This document shows, piece by piece, positions 54,173-63,398 of a DNA stretch of 64,000 nucleotides (positions are counted from its first letter, which is position 1; each line of letters opens with the position of its first letter). The notes below the pieces were generated by a model. The model did not search any database and was not told the DNA's origin. It saw nothing but the letters and a program-made list of their open reading frames with translations. Made by a program: the position numbers and the translations under genes. This stretch comes from an uncultured Lachnospiraceae bacterium (GTDB lineage Bacteria; Bacillota; Clostridia; Lachnospirales; Lachnospiraceae), in the NCBI GenBank assembly GCA_944383265.1, contig CALWOX010000002.1:1-64000 (forward strand). Reading direction: 5' to 3'.

Positions 54173-54324
54173 TATATATAAATAAAATATGTAATGTAAC
54201 TTAAGTACCGGATATAAAAAAGGTGTTAAAAGACAGAAATATAAATTTTTAAAAAAGGTAAAAAAGTTTAGAGTTTTGATGGGGAACTTTGAACTGAAAA
54301 TATAAAAACAAAGGAGAAAGAAGT

Positions 54325-54921
54325 ATGGAAAAGAAACATTCAATAAAAGATGATTTTAACATGTTGGCATTATTGATAATACCTGTTGCGGTTGCTGTAA
54401 ACTTCGTAGGAGGACAGTTGGCTTCACTTTTGAAATTGCCCATGTATCTTGATACCATAGGAACAATATTTGCAGGTATGCTCTGCGGACCTTGGGTAGG
54501 CGCTGTCGCAGGAGGTCTTACCAATGTTGTTACAGGTATAGCGAACCCTGTAAACTTTGCTTTCATACCGGTCAACATTATTGCCGGACTTGTTGTCGGC
54601 GGTCTTGCCGTTCACAACATGTTTGAAAACTGGTGGAAGGCATTTATATCAACCATAATAATGGCTGTAATTTCCATCATCGTATCAGCTCCCATAGTAG
54701 TGCTTGTTTTCGGTGGAGTTACAGGAGGCGGTACCTCACTGATCACAGCTGCAGCTATGGCGGCAGGTGCAAATATATGGGCTGCATTCTTCGGAACAGA
54801 GGGTATCTTCACAGTTTTGGACAGAATCATATCTTGCGTTATAAGCTATCTTGTAATCAAGGTTATTCCCCCTCGTACACTTGTTAAGTTCAGGTGCGGA
54901 AGCTGCTATATAAAAAAATAA
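54325..54921 (+). CDS. ECF transporter S component (CD3073-like)
   Basis: 198-residue substrate-specificity protein with about six helices. Motif VAVNFVGGQLASLLKLPMYLDTIGTI is characteristic of this family and recurs in the second S gene at 61916. AAGGAGAAAG precedes the ATG. The next genes encode the T and two A subunits, so a complete dedicated ECF importer is formed. The substrate is unknown; the company of nucleoside phosphorylase and hydrolase genes suggests a nucleoside or base. Confidence 0.83.
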   Translation: MEKKHSIKDDFNMLALLIIPVAVAVNFVGGQLASLLKLPMYLDTIGTIFAGMLCGPWVGAVAGGLTNVVTGIANPVNFAFIPVNIIAGLVVGGLAVHNMFENWWKAFISTIIMAVISIIVSAPIVVLVFGGVTGGGTSLITAAAMAAGANIWAAFFGTEGIFTVLDRIISCVISYLVIKVIPPRTLVKFRCGSCYIKK

Positions 54922-55020
54922 TAGGAAATTAAATACAGATAGTATTCCCCATTTAATTACTCTGAATGATGACATAGGCTGTCATAAAAAGGAAATTCTT
55001 TGAAAGATAAGGTGACATCC

Positions 55021-55827
55021 ATGGAAAAAACATATACTGAAAAAATTCAAATTCATAAGAAAAATAAGCTTGCAGGACTTTATCCTTCTGTAAAGGCTCT
55101 GGTGGTCTTGCTGTACGCTATATGCTGCTTTATTTTGAGCACTGTAAAGCTTACAGAATATGAGCTGGCTTTGCTTCTTATCCCATGGTTTCTTGTGATC
55201 CCTGTATTGTGTGCGGCAAGCGGTGCCTTCAATAAGTGCTTGAAGGCATTCAGGGCTGTATCTATAGTTGCGTTGGTTATTTTTCTTGCCCAGTCCTTAC
55301 TGATACCGGGCGGAGAAACTGTACTTAAACTTGGCTTTCTGAAGGTAAGAGAGCAGGGCCTTCGTACGGCAATAACCCTCAGCTTTATGGTTATGGATAT
55401 TGCAGGCATATTCGTCTGGATGTTCCAAACAACTGAAAATAAAGAATTTTCCAGAGCTTTGGAGAATTCGGGTATGAATTACAAGGCAACATATGTATTC
55501 ATATCGACTCTTCAGATGATAGAAATATTGGGTAAGAACAGCAAGACTATAATGAATGCTCAGAGAGCAAGAGGAGTTGAGACTGAGGGTAATGTCATTG
55601 TCAGAATGAAGGCCTTCTTCCCCTCATTGGTTCCTCTTGTGCTCGGAGCAGTAATAAGCTCTGAGGAGAGAGTCCTTACTCTTGAGGCCAGAGGCTTCGA
55701 CGTGGCTTGTGAAAAAACACACCTTTTCAACCTGGAAAAATCAGGGATCGAGAAGCAGGTTACATTTATTGCAGTACTGATAACAATAGTTTTACTGGTA
55801 TGGAGGATTTATTTATGGATTGCGTAA
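55021..55827 (+). CDS. ECF transporter transmembrane coupling protein (T component)
   Basis: 268-residue membrane scaffold with helices at about 20-95 and 235-265 and between them a coupling region carrying QRARGVET and EERVLTLEARGFD, the two Ala-Arg-Gly type coupling motifs that dock on the A subunits. ATG 55021 is chosen over TTG 55000 because AAGGTGA lies 6 nt before it. Overlaps the next ATPase by 13 bp. Confidence 0.9.
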   Translation: MEKTYTEKIQIHKKNKLAGLYPSVKALVVLLYAICCFILSTVKLTEYELALLLIPWFLVIPVLCAASGAFNKCLKAFRAVSIVALVIFLAQSLLIPGGETVLKLGFLKVREQGLRTAITLSFMVMDIAGIFVWMFQTTENKEFSRALENSGMNYKATYVFISTLQMIEILGKNSKTIMNAQRARGVETEGNVIVRMKAFFPSLVPLVLGAVISSEERVLTLEARGFDVACEKTHLFNLEKSGIEKQVTFIAVLITIVLLVWRIYLWIA

Positions 55828-56672
55828 TAGAGCTTAAAAATGTCACATACTCATATCCTCTTACAACTGTACCTGCAATAAAGGACCTGAGTGTGAAGAT
55901 AGAAAAGGGAAAGTTTTACGGAGTTATAGGAGAAAACGGTTCAGGAAAAACCACATTCTGTGCTCTTTTAAGGGGATTTGCACCGAGCTTTTATAAAGGT
56001 GATCTGAGCGGCGAGGTCCTGGTTGAAGGTAGATCCACCCTTGAATATGGGCCCGGAGAGCTGGCTTCAAAAATAGGCTTTGTATTCCAGAATCCCTTCA
56101 CCCAGATAAGTGGTGTAAAGGACACTGTTTTTGAGGAGGTGGCCTACGGCCTGGAAAACTTCGGCGTTCCCGTCGATGAGATAGAAAAAAGGGTAGTAGA
56201 GGTCATGAAGCTTACGGACATTGAGTCTCTGGCTGAAAAGAACCCCTTCGATCTGTCGGGAGGACAGATGCAGAGAGTGGCGCTGGCATCAGTCCTTGTC
56301 ATTGAGCCTGAAATATTGGTTATAGATGAGCCTACAAGCCAGCTTGACCCTGAAGGTACAGAGAGCGTATTTAAGATAATAAGCAAGCTCAAGGAGAAGA
56401 AGAAAACAGTCATACTTGTGGAGCACAAGATCGACCTTATTGCGGAGTACGCCGACGAAGTTCTGGTATTTAAGGACGGAAGCCTTGTGGCCGCAGGAGA
56501 CAAGCAGGAGATCTTAAGTGATATGTCACTTCTTGAAAAGGGCGTGGCTCTCCCTCAGGTCGCAATACTTGGAAACACATTAAAGGAAGAGGGTGTTCCT
56601 CTGAAATACATACCTGTAACTGAAAAACAGGCAGAGGAAGTCTTTTCTGAATTGATAACGGGAAAGGAGTAA
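55815..56672 (+). CDS. ECF transporter ATP-binding protein (A subunit)
   Basis: 285 residues. Walker A GENGSGKT (39-46), Q-loop GFVFQNPFTQISG, signature DLSGGQMQRV, Walker B ILVIDEPTSQLD and an H-switch VEHKID, all complete. ATG 55815 follows GGAGG at 55802-55806. It forms a heterodimer with the next gene product, whose signature motif is altered. Confidence 0.93.
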   Translation: MDCVIELKNVTYSYPLTTVPAIKDLSVKIEKGKFYGVIGENGSGKTTFCALLRGFAPSFYKGDLSGEVLVEGRSTLEYGPGELASKIGFVFQNPFTQISGVKDTVFEEVAYGLENFGVPVDEIEKRVVEVMKLTDIESLAEKNPFDLSGGQMQRVALASVLVIEPEILVIDEPTSQLDPEGTESVFKIISKLKEKKKTVILVEHKIDLIAEYADEVLVFKDGSLVAAGDKQEILSDMSLLEKGVALPQVAILGNTLKEEGVPLKYIPVTEKQAEEVFSELITGKE

Positions 56673-56676
56673 AGGA

Positions 56677-57495
56677 ATGAAGGACTTAATACTTAAAGAT
56701 GTGAGCTTCTCCTATCCCGGAGGATTTTTGGCGGTGGACAATATAAACATGACTATAAAGTCAGGTGAAAACGTCGCCATAGTCGGACAGAACGGGGCAG
56801 GAAAGACGACCACAGTTAAAATGATGAATGGGCTTTTGAGACCTACCTCAGGGGATGTGATAATAGGGGATATGAATACAAAGGACTATACCACAGCTCA
56901 GGTCTCAAGAGTTGTAGGCTATGTCTTCCAGAACCCTGATGATCAGATATTCCACTCCACTGTTGAGAGTGAGGTGCGTTTCGGCCCTGAAATGGCAAAG
57001 CTTTCAAATGAGGAGGTAGACAGCAGGGTAGAGTACGCCTTAAAAATAACAGGAATGGACAAGTTTAAGGAGGAAAACCCCTATAACCTACCTCTATCAA
57101 TGCGAAAATTTGTAACCATTGCCGCGGTTATAGCGATGGATACAGATGTTTTGATATTTGATGAGCCTACAGCAGGCCAGGATCTTGAGGGAAATAAGAG
57201 GCTTTCCGAGATACTTAAAGAACTCCATGAAAAGGGGAAAACCGTAATCACTATATCTCATGATATGGAATTCGTAGCCTCTAATTTTGAGAGAGTTATA
57301 GTAATGGCTAAGAAGAAGGTAGTTACCATGGGTACGCCTGAGGAAGTATTTTGGAATTTTGAGGCTCTGGAGAAGGCTATGCTTAAGCAGCCCTATGTCA
57401 GCAGGGTATGCAGGGCCCTGGGAGCCAATGGAGAAATCATAAGCATGGATGAAGCGGTAAAATTTTTAAAAAGCAGGTTAAAGAGGAATGCGTAA
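56677..57495 (+). CDS. ECF transporter ATP-binding protein (A' subunit) with degenerate signature motif
   Basis: 272 residues with Walker A GQNGAGKT (37-44), Q-loop VFQNPDDQIF, Walker B DVLIFDEP (157-164) and His switch ISHDME. The LSGGQ signature is replaced by LPLSMRK (about 138-144). In a heterodimer this leaves one of the two ATP sites without a proper signature. GGAGTAAAGGA lies upstream of the ATG. Overlaps the MFS gene by 8 bp. Confidence 0.9.
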   Translation: MKDLILKDVSFSYPGGFLAVDNINMTIKSGENVAIVGQNGAGKTTTVKMMNGLLRPTSGDVIIGDMNTKDYTTAQVSRVVGYVFQNPDDQIFHSTVESEVRFGPEMAKLSNEEVDSRVEYALKITGMDKFKEENPYNLPLSMRKFVTIAAVIAMDTDVLIFDEPTAGQDLEGNKRLSEILKELHEKGKTVITISHDMEFVASNFERVIVMAKKKVVTMGTPEEVFWNFEALEKAMLKQPYVSRVCRALGANGEIISMDEAVKFLKSRLKRNA

Positions 57496-58672
57496 TACTA
57501 ACTACAAATTGATTGCTTTTTTGGCGTTTGCAATGTATTTTCTCACAGGTGCGGCGTGTATGCTTGTAGGAAGCAGCCTGCCGCAGCTTGTGGAAATGTA
57601 CGGAAAACCGACAGAGACAGTAGTTCTTTTAGGCTCTGCCTATGCTCTGGGAAGAGTGTCGACAGCCTATATCATGGGAAGACTGGTTGAAAAGATAGGT
57701 CCTATCAAGGTTTTGCTCTGCGGAATTATTTTTGTATCAGTTTACTTTATAGGAGTACCTTCCATACATATATTCTTTGTAGGCATGATCTCCGCCTTTT
57801 TCGGAGGAGCGGGAATGGCCACTCAGGATACAGTTTGCCCTGTGCTTCTCAGCACTGCCTTCAAGAATAACTACGCAGGCTCTCTGAGCGCGGGCCAGGC
57901 ACTTTTCGGCTTGGGAAATTTCGCCACACCCTTTATTATCGGTGTGCTGCTCTCATCAGGCACAGAGTTTTTCTATGGGTATTATCTTTTGCTTTTAATA
58001 CCGATAATCATGCTGATCTGCCTTCCCTTTGTTAAGCTTGACATGTCGGATCATGCAGCTGCCAAGGAGGAGGGGGTAAAGCCTCTGTATGCAAAAAATA
58101 CTAAAACAGTGATCATCGCAGCCTTTGTTATCTGCGTTGTATACAGCGCTACGGTGAATGCCATCGGCCTTTATACTTCAAGCTATGCCCTTAGCATAGG
58201 AGTCTCTGAAGCCTCATCCGCATTTATGCTTACAGCTTACAATATAGGGTGTACAGTAGGCTCCTTTGCATTTGTGATAATTCTTAGGAAAGTAAAGGCA
58301 AGGACCGTGCTTATAGCAAACAATGTTATGGCCCTTGTGGCCATTGTTGCGGCTCTTGCCCTCAACAACGTAACAATGTATTTTATTCTCCTTTTCTGTG
58401 CAGGATTCTTTTTGGGTGTCCTCTTCAGTGTCATTGTCACTATCGGTACCAGGATAGGTTATAAGCGTATCAGCGTGGCAAGCTCACTGATCGCAATTGC
58501 CAGCGGCTTTTCAGATATTCTGACACCCATAGTTACAGGAAGGGCAATAGCGGTATTCGGGATAGGTTTTTCCTATCTGTATGTCATTATTATGATAGTA
58601 CTTTGCATAGTTGCCGGAGTAATTTTGAAGATGAATACCACTGAGGTAAGGCCGGCAGGACCGGAGGATTAA
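57488..58672 (+). CDS. MFS transporter in the nucleoside cluster
   Basis: 394 residues with about 12 helices. It begins with a transmembrane helix after a short N-terminus; the GKPTETVVLLGSAYALGR and GRLVEKIGPIKVLL loop fit MFS. It is the only non-ECF transporter of this operon and could export a by-product or import a second compound. The ATG overlaps the A' gene by 8 bp. Confidence 0.85.
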   Translation: MRNTNYKLIAFLAFAMYFLTGAACMLVGSSLPQLVEMYGKPTETVVLLGSAYALGRVSTAYIMGRLVEKIGPIKVLLCGIIFVSVYFIGVPSIHIFFVGMISAFFGGAGMATQDTVCPVLLSTAFKNNYAGSLSAGQALFGLGNFATPFIIGVLLSSGTEFFYGYYLLLLIPIIMLICLPFVKLDMSDHAAAKEEGVKPLYAKNTKTVIIAAFVICVVYSATVNAIGLYTSSYALSIGVSEASSAFMLTAYNIGCTVGSFAFVIILRKVKARTVLIANNVMALVAIVAALALNNVTMYFILLFCAGFFLGVLFSVIVTIGTRIGYKRISVASSLIAIASGFSDILTPIVTGRAIAVFGIGFSYLYVIIMIVLCIVAGVILKMNTTEVRPAGPED

Positions 58673-58688
58673 ACAAGGAGGAAACACT

Positions 58689-59447
58689 ATGGCGATTCAG
58701 AGCAAGGAAGTAACTAACAGCGAAGGAAAGCAATATCATATTTGCTGTGGAAAGGGTGATGTGGGAAGATACGTACTGCTTCCCGGAGATCCCTTCAGAA
58801 CTGATATAATAGCAAAGCATTTGGATAACCCTGTACTTGTTGCCCACAACAGGGAGCACAAGACCTGGACAGGAAGCTTAAACGGAGTGAAGGTTTCCGT
58901 GACAAGTACGGGAATGGGCTGCCCTTCAACAGCTATAGCTTTGGAGGAGCTGATACACTGCGGAGCCGATACATTTATAAGAGTAGGCACCTGCGGACGT
59001 GTATGCCCCGAGAGCTATAATGAGGATCTGGAGGGCTGTATTATCACAGGAGCTGTAAGGGATGAGGGAACAACAGTGCATTATGTTCCCATAGAGTATC
59101 CTGCCATGGCGGACAGACATGTGACAGACGCTCTGGCTAAGGCCTGCGAGGCAAAGGGCTACAATTTTGCAGAGGGTATAGCCCAGTCAAAGGATTCCTT
59201 CTATGGACAGCACGATCCTGACAGTATGCCTGCAAGTGACAGGCTTCATGAGAGATGGAAGGCTTGGGAGAAGAGCGGTGTCATGGCCTCGGAGATGGAG
59301 ACCGCAGCTCTTTTCATAATATCCTCCATAAGGGGAGCAAGAGCAGGCGCCATCATGGCATACGGAAGCATGAACGACCATACTATAGATCTGGCTTGCG
59401 ATGCCATAAAAATATTGATTGAAAACGATAAGAAATCCGGCAAATAA
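58689..59447 (+). CDS. Nucleoside phosphorylase, uridine phosphorylase-like
   Basis: 252 residues of the PNP/UDP family. LLPGDPFR (about 29-36) is the phosphate site, TGMGCPSTAIALEEL a second conserved segment, GTCGR the phosphate/ribose site and ASEMETAALF (about 203-212) the ribose-binding Met-Glu-x-Glu motif. Sequence style favours uridine phosphorylase. It would release uracil (or a thiouracil) and ribose-1-P. AGGAGG precedes the ATG. Confidence 0.88.
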   Translation: MAIQSKEVTNSEGKQYHICCGKGDVGRYVLLPGDPFRTDIIAKHLDNPVLVAHNREHKTWTGSLNGVKVSVTSTGMGCPSTAIALEELIHCGADTFIRVGTCGRVCPESYNEDLEGCIITGAVRDEGTTVHYVPIEYPAMADRHVTDALAKACEAKGYNFAEGIAQSKDSFYGQHDPDSMPASDRLHERWKAWEKSGVMASEMETAALFIISSIRGARAGAIMAYGSMNDHTIDLACDAIKILIENDKKSGK

Positions 59448-59489
59448 AGTAAGTTTAAATATAGTGAGCCTGATTTTAGGGAGAACAAA

Positions 59490-60440
59490 ATGGAAGCGAG
59501 AAAAAAGATTATAATCGATACTGACTGTGGCTCGGATGATGCGATGGCCATTGCAATGGCCCTCAATGATCCCCATTATGAAATCCTTTTTTTTACAACG
59601 GTTTCAGGAAATGTTGAAGCTGCACAGGCGACAATAAATACACTTACAACCATAGAATATGCACAGAGCTATGAGCCCCCTGTATATATGGGTGCGAGAA
59701 AGCCCTTGCTTAAAAAACTTGAGTGCGCTCATGAGACTCACGGAGAGGACGGAATGGGCGACATAGGCTTGGTTCCGAAGAGACTTAAAGCGAGACCTGA
59801 AAACGGCATACTGAAGCTTCTGGAGGCCCTCAGAGAGAGCAAACCGGGGGAGATAGACATCATTGCCCTGGGACCTCTCACAAATATTGCCATAGCTTTA
59901 AGGCTTGACGAGGAAGCTGTAAAAAAGGCCGGAAGGATAGTTGTCATGGGAACCGCAGGACTGGGAACAGGAAATGTCAGTCCGGTAGCCGAATTCAACA
60001 TATGGCAGGATGCGGAGGCGGCAAAGCTTGTGACAGAGTCAGGCCTTGAGAACCTTATATATGTGGGCTGGGACGCTTGCCTTGAGGAGAGCATGCTTTC
60101 TCCTGATGAGATAAAAAAGATAAGAGAGAGCGGAAGTATAGGAAAATTTGCAATAGACTGCAACAGAGTGCTTATGGAGATGAATAAGGACAGGTTCGGA
60201 GATTATTATCTGGACATGGCCGACCCTGCGGCTATGGCTGCCGCTCTGTATCAGGATTGCATTGAAGCCTGCGACAAATATTACTGTGAGGTGGATGTGT
60301 CTGCGGGACCTTCCTACGGAGGCGTCTTGGTTGACAAATACCATTTTTCAGGCAAGGAGCCCAATGCCTATATATGCAGCAAGCTCAAGGCAGACAAGTA
60401 CAAGGAGTATATTTACAAAACTCTTAAGGTGGAGGATTAA
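59490..60440 (+). CDS. Nucleoside hydrolase
   Basis: 316 residues of the inosine-uridine hydrolase family. IIDTDCGSDDAMA (about 8-20) is the Asp cluster that binds Ca2+. ALGPLTNIAIAL and DPAAMAAAL provide further family motifs. It cleaves nucleosides to base and ribose. It overlaps in function with the phosphorylase upstream, which suggests two different nucleosides or two sugar fates. AGGGAGAAC precedes the ATG. Confidence 0.9.
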   Translation: MEARKKIIIDTDCGSDDAMAIAMALNDPHYEILFFTTVSGNVEAAQATINTLTTIEYAQSYEPPVYMGARKPLLKKLECAHETHGEDGMGDIGLVPKRLKARPENGILKLLEALRESKPGEIDIIALGPLTNIAIALRLDEEAVKKAGRIVVMGTAGLGTGNVSPVAEFNIWQDAEAAKLVTESGLENLIYVGWDACLEESMLSPDEIKKIRESGSIGKFAIDCNRVLMEMNKDRFGDYYLDMADPAAMAAALYQDCIEACDKYYCEVDVSAGPSYGGVLVDKYHFSGKEPNAYICSKLKADKYKEYIYKTLKVED

Positions 60441-60463
60441 CAGCATACAGGAGGTGTTTTCAT

Positions 60464-61663
60464 ATGGGAACAGTTAAAGCTAAGTATTTGGTGGGACCTG
60501 CAGAGTGCAATGATTGCCATTCCGCACACATTTACAGCACGGATTTTATCAATGCGGTAAGCAATGTTTTGGGCGAAACCATAGAGTGGGGAGAGATAGA
60601 GGATGTACAGAAACAGTCGCTTTCACTGTTTTTCATCGCCTCGGGAGGATCAGAGCAGTCATTCCTTAAAATATTCAGAGATTTTAAGGAGCCCTATATA
60701 CTTATGACAACGCCCGGCTACAACTCTCTGGCCGCATCAATGGAGATAATGGGGTATCTGGAAGAAAACGGATATAAGGGTGAGATCCTTCATGGCACCC
60801 CTGAGGCGGTTGCAAAAAGGCTGGCTGAGCTTAAGAGGATAGCTGATGCCAAGGTAAAGCTCTCCAAAATGAGGCTTGGATGTATAGGAGAGCCCGGAGG
60901 ACTTATAGCCAGCGATGCAGACGGGGATAAATTGCGGGAAAAAACCGGAATGAGTCTTGTTCCTGTTGACATCAATGAGCTCATAAGTGAGTACGGAAAG
61001 GGAGGATATCCCGAGAATAAATATACCGAGGAACTGAAGAAAAAGGGATATAAGCCTGAGGAGACGGAGAAGGCTTTGGCGGTATATGGCGCTCTCAAGC
61101 GTCTGATAGAGAAGTACAGCTTGGATGCGGTGACTGTCAGATGCTTTGATCTTCTTGATGCTATCCATACGACAGGATGTCTTGGCCTTGCCATCTTAAA
61201 TGCTGAAGGTATCCCTGCAGCCTGTGAGGGAGATAAGAAGAGCATGATAAGCATGTGTGTGCTGAATGCGCTCACAGGGGGATCTTCATTTATGGCAAAT
61301 CCCAGCTGCATGGACCCGGAGAAGAATGAGATAATATTCGCCCACTGCACTTTGCCCATAGACATGCCTGACAGATACAGTCTCACCACTCATTTTGAGT
61401 CAGGAATAGGTGTGGCTGTCACCTGCGACATAGCGCCTCAAGCCATGACTGTGTTTAAGTGTGACGATAAGCTTGAAAGGCATTATGCGGGAAGGGCACA
61501 GCTTATAGAGACCATGCACAGGGATAATCTCTGCCGCACCCAGATGAAGCTTAAGCTTGAAGATGGCACAAAATACTTTGCTTCGGCCCCTATAAGCAAC
61601 CACCATATGATCTGCAAGGGTGATTATAAGGAGCTTATAGACGAGTTTTTCAACAGTTTATAA
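60464..61663 (+). CDS. L-fucose/L-arabinose isomerase-like protein
   Basis: 399 residues resembling the fucose/arabinose isomerase superfamily: an N-terminal alpha/beta domain with STDFINAVSNVLGE and a C-terminal part with DRYSLTTHFESGIGVAV and HCTLPIDMPD. The catalytic Glu/Asp/His of classical isomerases are not all evident to me, so activity is uncertain. It follows the nucleoside hydrolase by 23 bp; it might act on the released pentose, for example ribose. AGGAGGTG precedes the ATG. Confidence 0.6.
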   Translation: MGTVKAKYLVGPAECNDCHSAHIYSTDFINAVSNVLGETIEWGEIEDVQKQSLSLFFIASGGSEQSFLKIFRDFKEPYILMTTPGYNSLAASMEIMGYLEENGYKGEILHGTPEAVAKRLAELKRIADAKVKLSKMRLGCIGEPGGLIASDADGDKLREKTGMSLVPVDINELISEYGKGGYPENKYTEELKKKGYKPEETEKALAVYGALKRLIEKYSLDAVTVRCFDLLDAIHTTGCLGLAILNAEGIPAACEGDKKSMISMCVLNALTGGSSFMANPSCMDPEKNEIIFAHCTLPIDMPDRYSLTTHFESGIGVAVTCDIAPQAMTVFKCDDKLERHYAGRAQLIETMHRDNLCRTQMKLKLEDGTKYFASAPISNHHMICKGDYKELIDEFFNSL

Positions 61664-61685
61664 ATAGGATAGTAAAAAAAAGAAG

Positions 61686-61714
61686 GCTTCCCGGCTAAGG
61701 CCGGGAAGCTTTTT
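61686..61714 (+). terminator. Terminator of the first ECF/nucleoside operon
   Basis: GCTTCCCGGC pairs with GCCGGGAAGC around TAAG, followed by TTTTT. Confidence 0.92.
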
Positions 61715-61814
61715 ATGTGATAAATAAAACGATTAACTATAATTGAAGATAAAGCTGATATTTGTCTTAAAAACGCTTAAATCAGGTAAATATATACAAA
61801 ATTATCGAATTATT

Positions 61815-61833
61815 ATTAGCAATATAAGCTAAT
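61815..61833. promoter_or_regulatory. Inverted repeat overlapping the -35 of the second ECF operon
   Basis: ATTAGC (61815-61820) and GCTAAT (61828-61833), spacer 7. It touches the first base of the -35 box, so it could be an operator. Confidence 0.4.
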
Positions 61834-61861
61834 TGTCTAAATATATATATGGTTGTATAAT
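61833..61861 (+). promoter_or_regulatory. Promoter of the second ECF operon
   Basis: TTGTCT (61833-61838), 17 nt, TATAAT (61856-61861). Confidence 0.7.
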
Positions 61862-61915
61862 AAAAACATCAGATTGGTAAAACGTTTATCCAATAGAAAA
61901 AAGGAGGGTTTTAGT

Positions 61916-62503
61916 ATGAAACAATGGAATAAGCTTACAATTTTCTTGCTTCCCATCGGTATTGCTGTCAATGTGGTGGGCGGCCAGCTGGCAATTATGC
62001 TGAAGCTGCCTGTTTATCTGGATTGTATAGGTACATTCATAGTGGGTTCGCTGTGCGGAATCGTTCCCGGACTTATAGTGGCTGTCCTTACTCAGATACT
62101 TAATTCCATCACTTTGCCTACAAATCTTTTGTATATCGAGATAGGTATGCTTTTTGCGGTACTTGCACATTTCTTTGCAAAGTACGAACGTTTCAAGACG
62201 ATCCCGAGAACTATATTGAACGGAATCCTTGTGGCCTGTGTCAGCTGCTGTCTTGCGGTACCCACTACAGCATTTTTGCTTGGCGGTTTCGTAGGTACAG
62301 GCGCATCAGCTATAGTTACTGCCCTTATGGCGGCAGGATGGTCGGTTTTACCTGCAACCTTTGTCAGTGAGTTGGTTACCGAGATGATGGATAAGGTCAT
62401 CTGCATGATCATTATATTCTTCATTTTGAAGTCAATACCTGAGAGATTAATAGTAAAGCTTCCGAATGCAAAATTCTTTGTTAAGGATCTTGAAGAAGAA
62501 TAA
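61916..62503 (+). CDS. ECF transporter S component, second member of the same family
   Basis: 195 residues with about six helices. It carries VNVVGGQLAIMLKLPVYLDCIGTF, clearly paralogous to the S gene at 54325. AAGGAGGGTTTTAG precedes ATG 61916. The following T and A genes repeat the order of the first cassette, with a terminator-like hairpin in between. Confidence 0.85.
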   Translation: MKQWNKLTIFLLPIGIAVNVVGGQLAIMLKLPVYLDCIGTFIVGSLCGIVPGLIVAVLTQILNSITLPTNLLYIEIGMLFAVLAHFFAKYERFKTIPRTILNGILVACVSCCLAVPTTAFLLGGFVGTGASAIVTALMAAGWSVLPATFVSELVTEMMDKVICMIIIFFILKSIPERLIVKLPNAKFFVKDLEEE

Positions 62504-62507
62504 TATG

Positions 62508-62541
62508 AAGGCAAGGGGGCAGATGCTTCCTTGCCTTTTTA
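62508..62541 (+). terminator. Internal attenuator between the second S gene and its T gene
   Basis: AAGGCAAGG (62508-62516) pairs with CCTTGCCTT (62529-62537), then TTTAAG. The U-run is short, so partial termination is likely. Confidence 0.65.
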
Positions 62542-62600
62542 AGTCTTATACTGCATAAGGAGGAAAAGGGATTTCCCGAAGGGAGATACCGAGGATAATA

Positions 62601-63398
62601 ATGGATAATATTACATTTGCTAATCAGTTTTTAAATCCGAGAAAATACGGCAATATTATTTTGGACCTTAATCCTATCAACAGGCTGAATATTTTTGTGG
62701 CTCTCGGCATCAGTACCTTTTTTGTGAACAACTATTGGTATGGCTTTGCCCTTGTGCTTTTGTTTTTTGTTATAGCTGCGGTTGCGGGAAGACTTAAGAG
62801 ATATTTCTCAGTATATTGGAAGGTCCTCTTGCTTTTCGGATTGTTTTTGTTTGTCATAAAGGCGGCGTTCTCGCCGGGAGAGCATATGATATTTCAGCTT
62901 GCGGGAATACATATCTCTACTGAGAGCATAAACTCAGCCTTAAGCCTTATCTCAAAGGTGCTTTCCTTTTCGGGAGCCATAGTTTTGTTTGTCCAGACGA
63001 CCGAGTGGGAGGATTTCACCTATGCTTTGGAACACGCGGGAGTCTCACATGTGGTTTCCTTTGTGGTACTCTCCTCATTTCAGACTATCTCTGATCTGGG
63101 AAAGAGCGCTCAGGTCATTATGGAGTCTCAGAAAGCCAGAGGAATAGAGACCGACGGCAATCTCGTAAAGCGCGCAAAGGCATATATACCTGTAATGGGT
63201 CCCCTGGTATTGAACGCTATATCAAGCGTGGAGGAAAAATCCATAGCCATGGATGCCAGAGCTTTCTCCGCGCCGGTGGCCCATACACATTTGATGGAGC
63301 TTCCGGAAGTTACGAAGTCAGAGAAGGCCTTTGTTGTCTTTATTGATCTGCTGCTTCTTGCAACAATTATCGGGAGGATCGTTATATGGCTTTTATAG
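62601..63398 (+). CDS. ECF transporter transmembrane coupling protein (T component), second cassette
   Basis: 265 residues with membrane segments at the N-terminus and at the end, and coupling motifs QKARGIET and IAMDARAFS in the middle. Paralogous to the T gene at 55021. The ATG follows CCGAGGATAAT. It overlaps the following ATPase by 13 bp, exactly as in the first cassette. Confidence 0.9.
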   Translation: MDNITFANQFLNPRKYGNIILDLNPINRLNIFVALGISTFFVNNYWYGFALVLLFFVIAAVAGRLKRYFSVYWKVLLLFGLFLFVIKAAFSPGEHMIFQLAGIHISTESINSALSLISKVLSFSGAIVLFVQTTEWEDFTYALEHAGVSHVVSFVVLSSFQTISDLGKSAQVIMESQKARGIETDGNLVKRAKAYIPVMGPLVLNAISSVEEKSIAMDARAFSAPVAHTHLMELPEVTKSEKAFVVFIDLLLLATIIGRIVIWLL

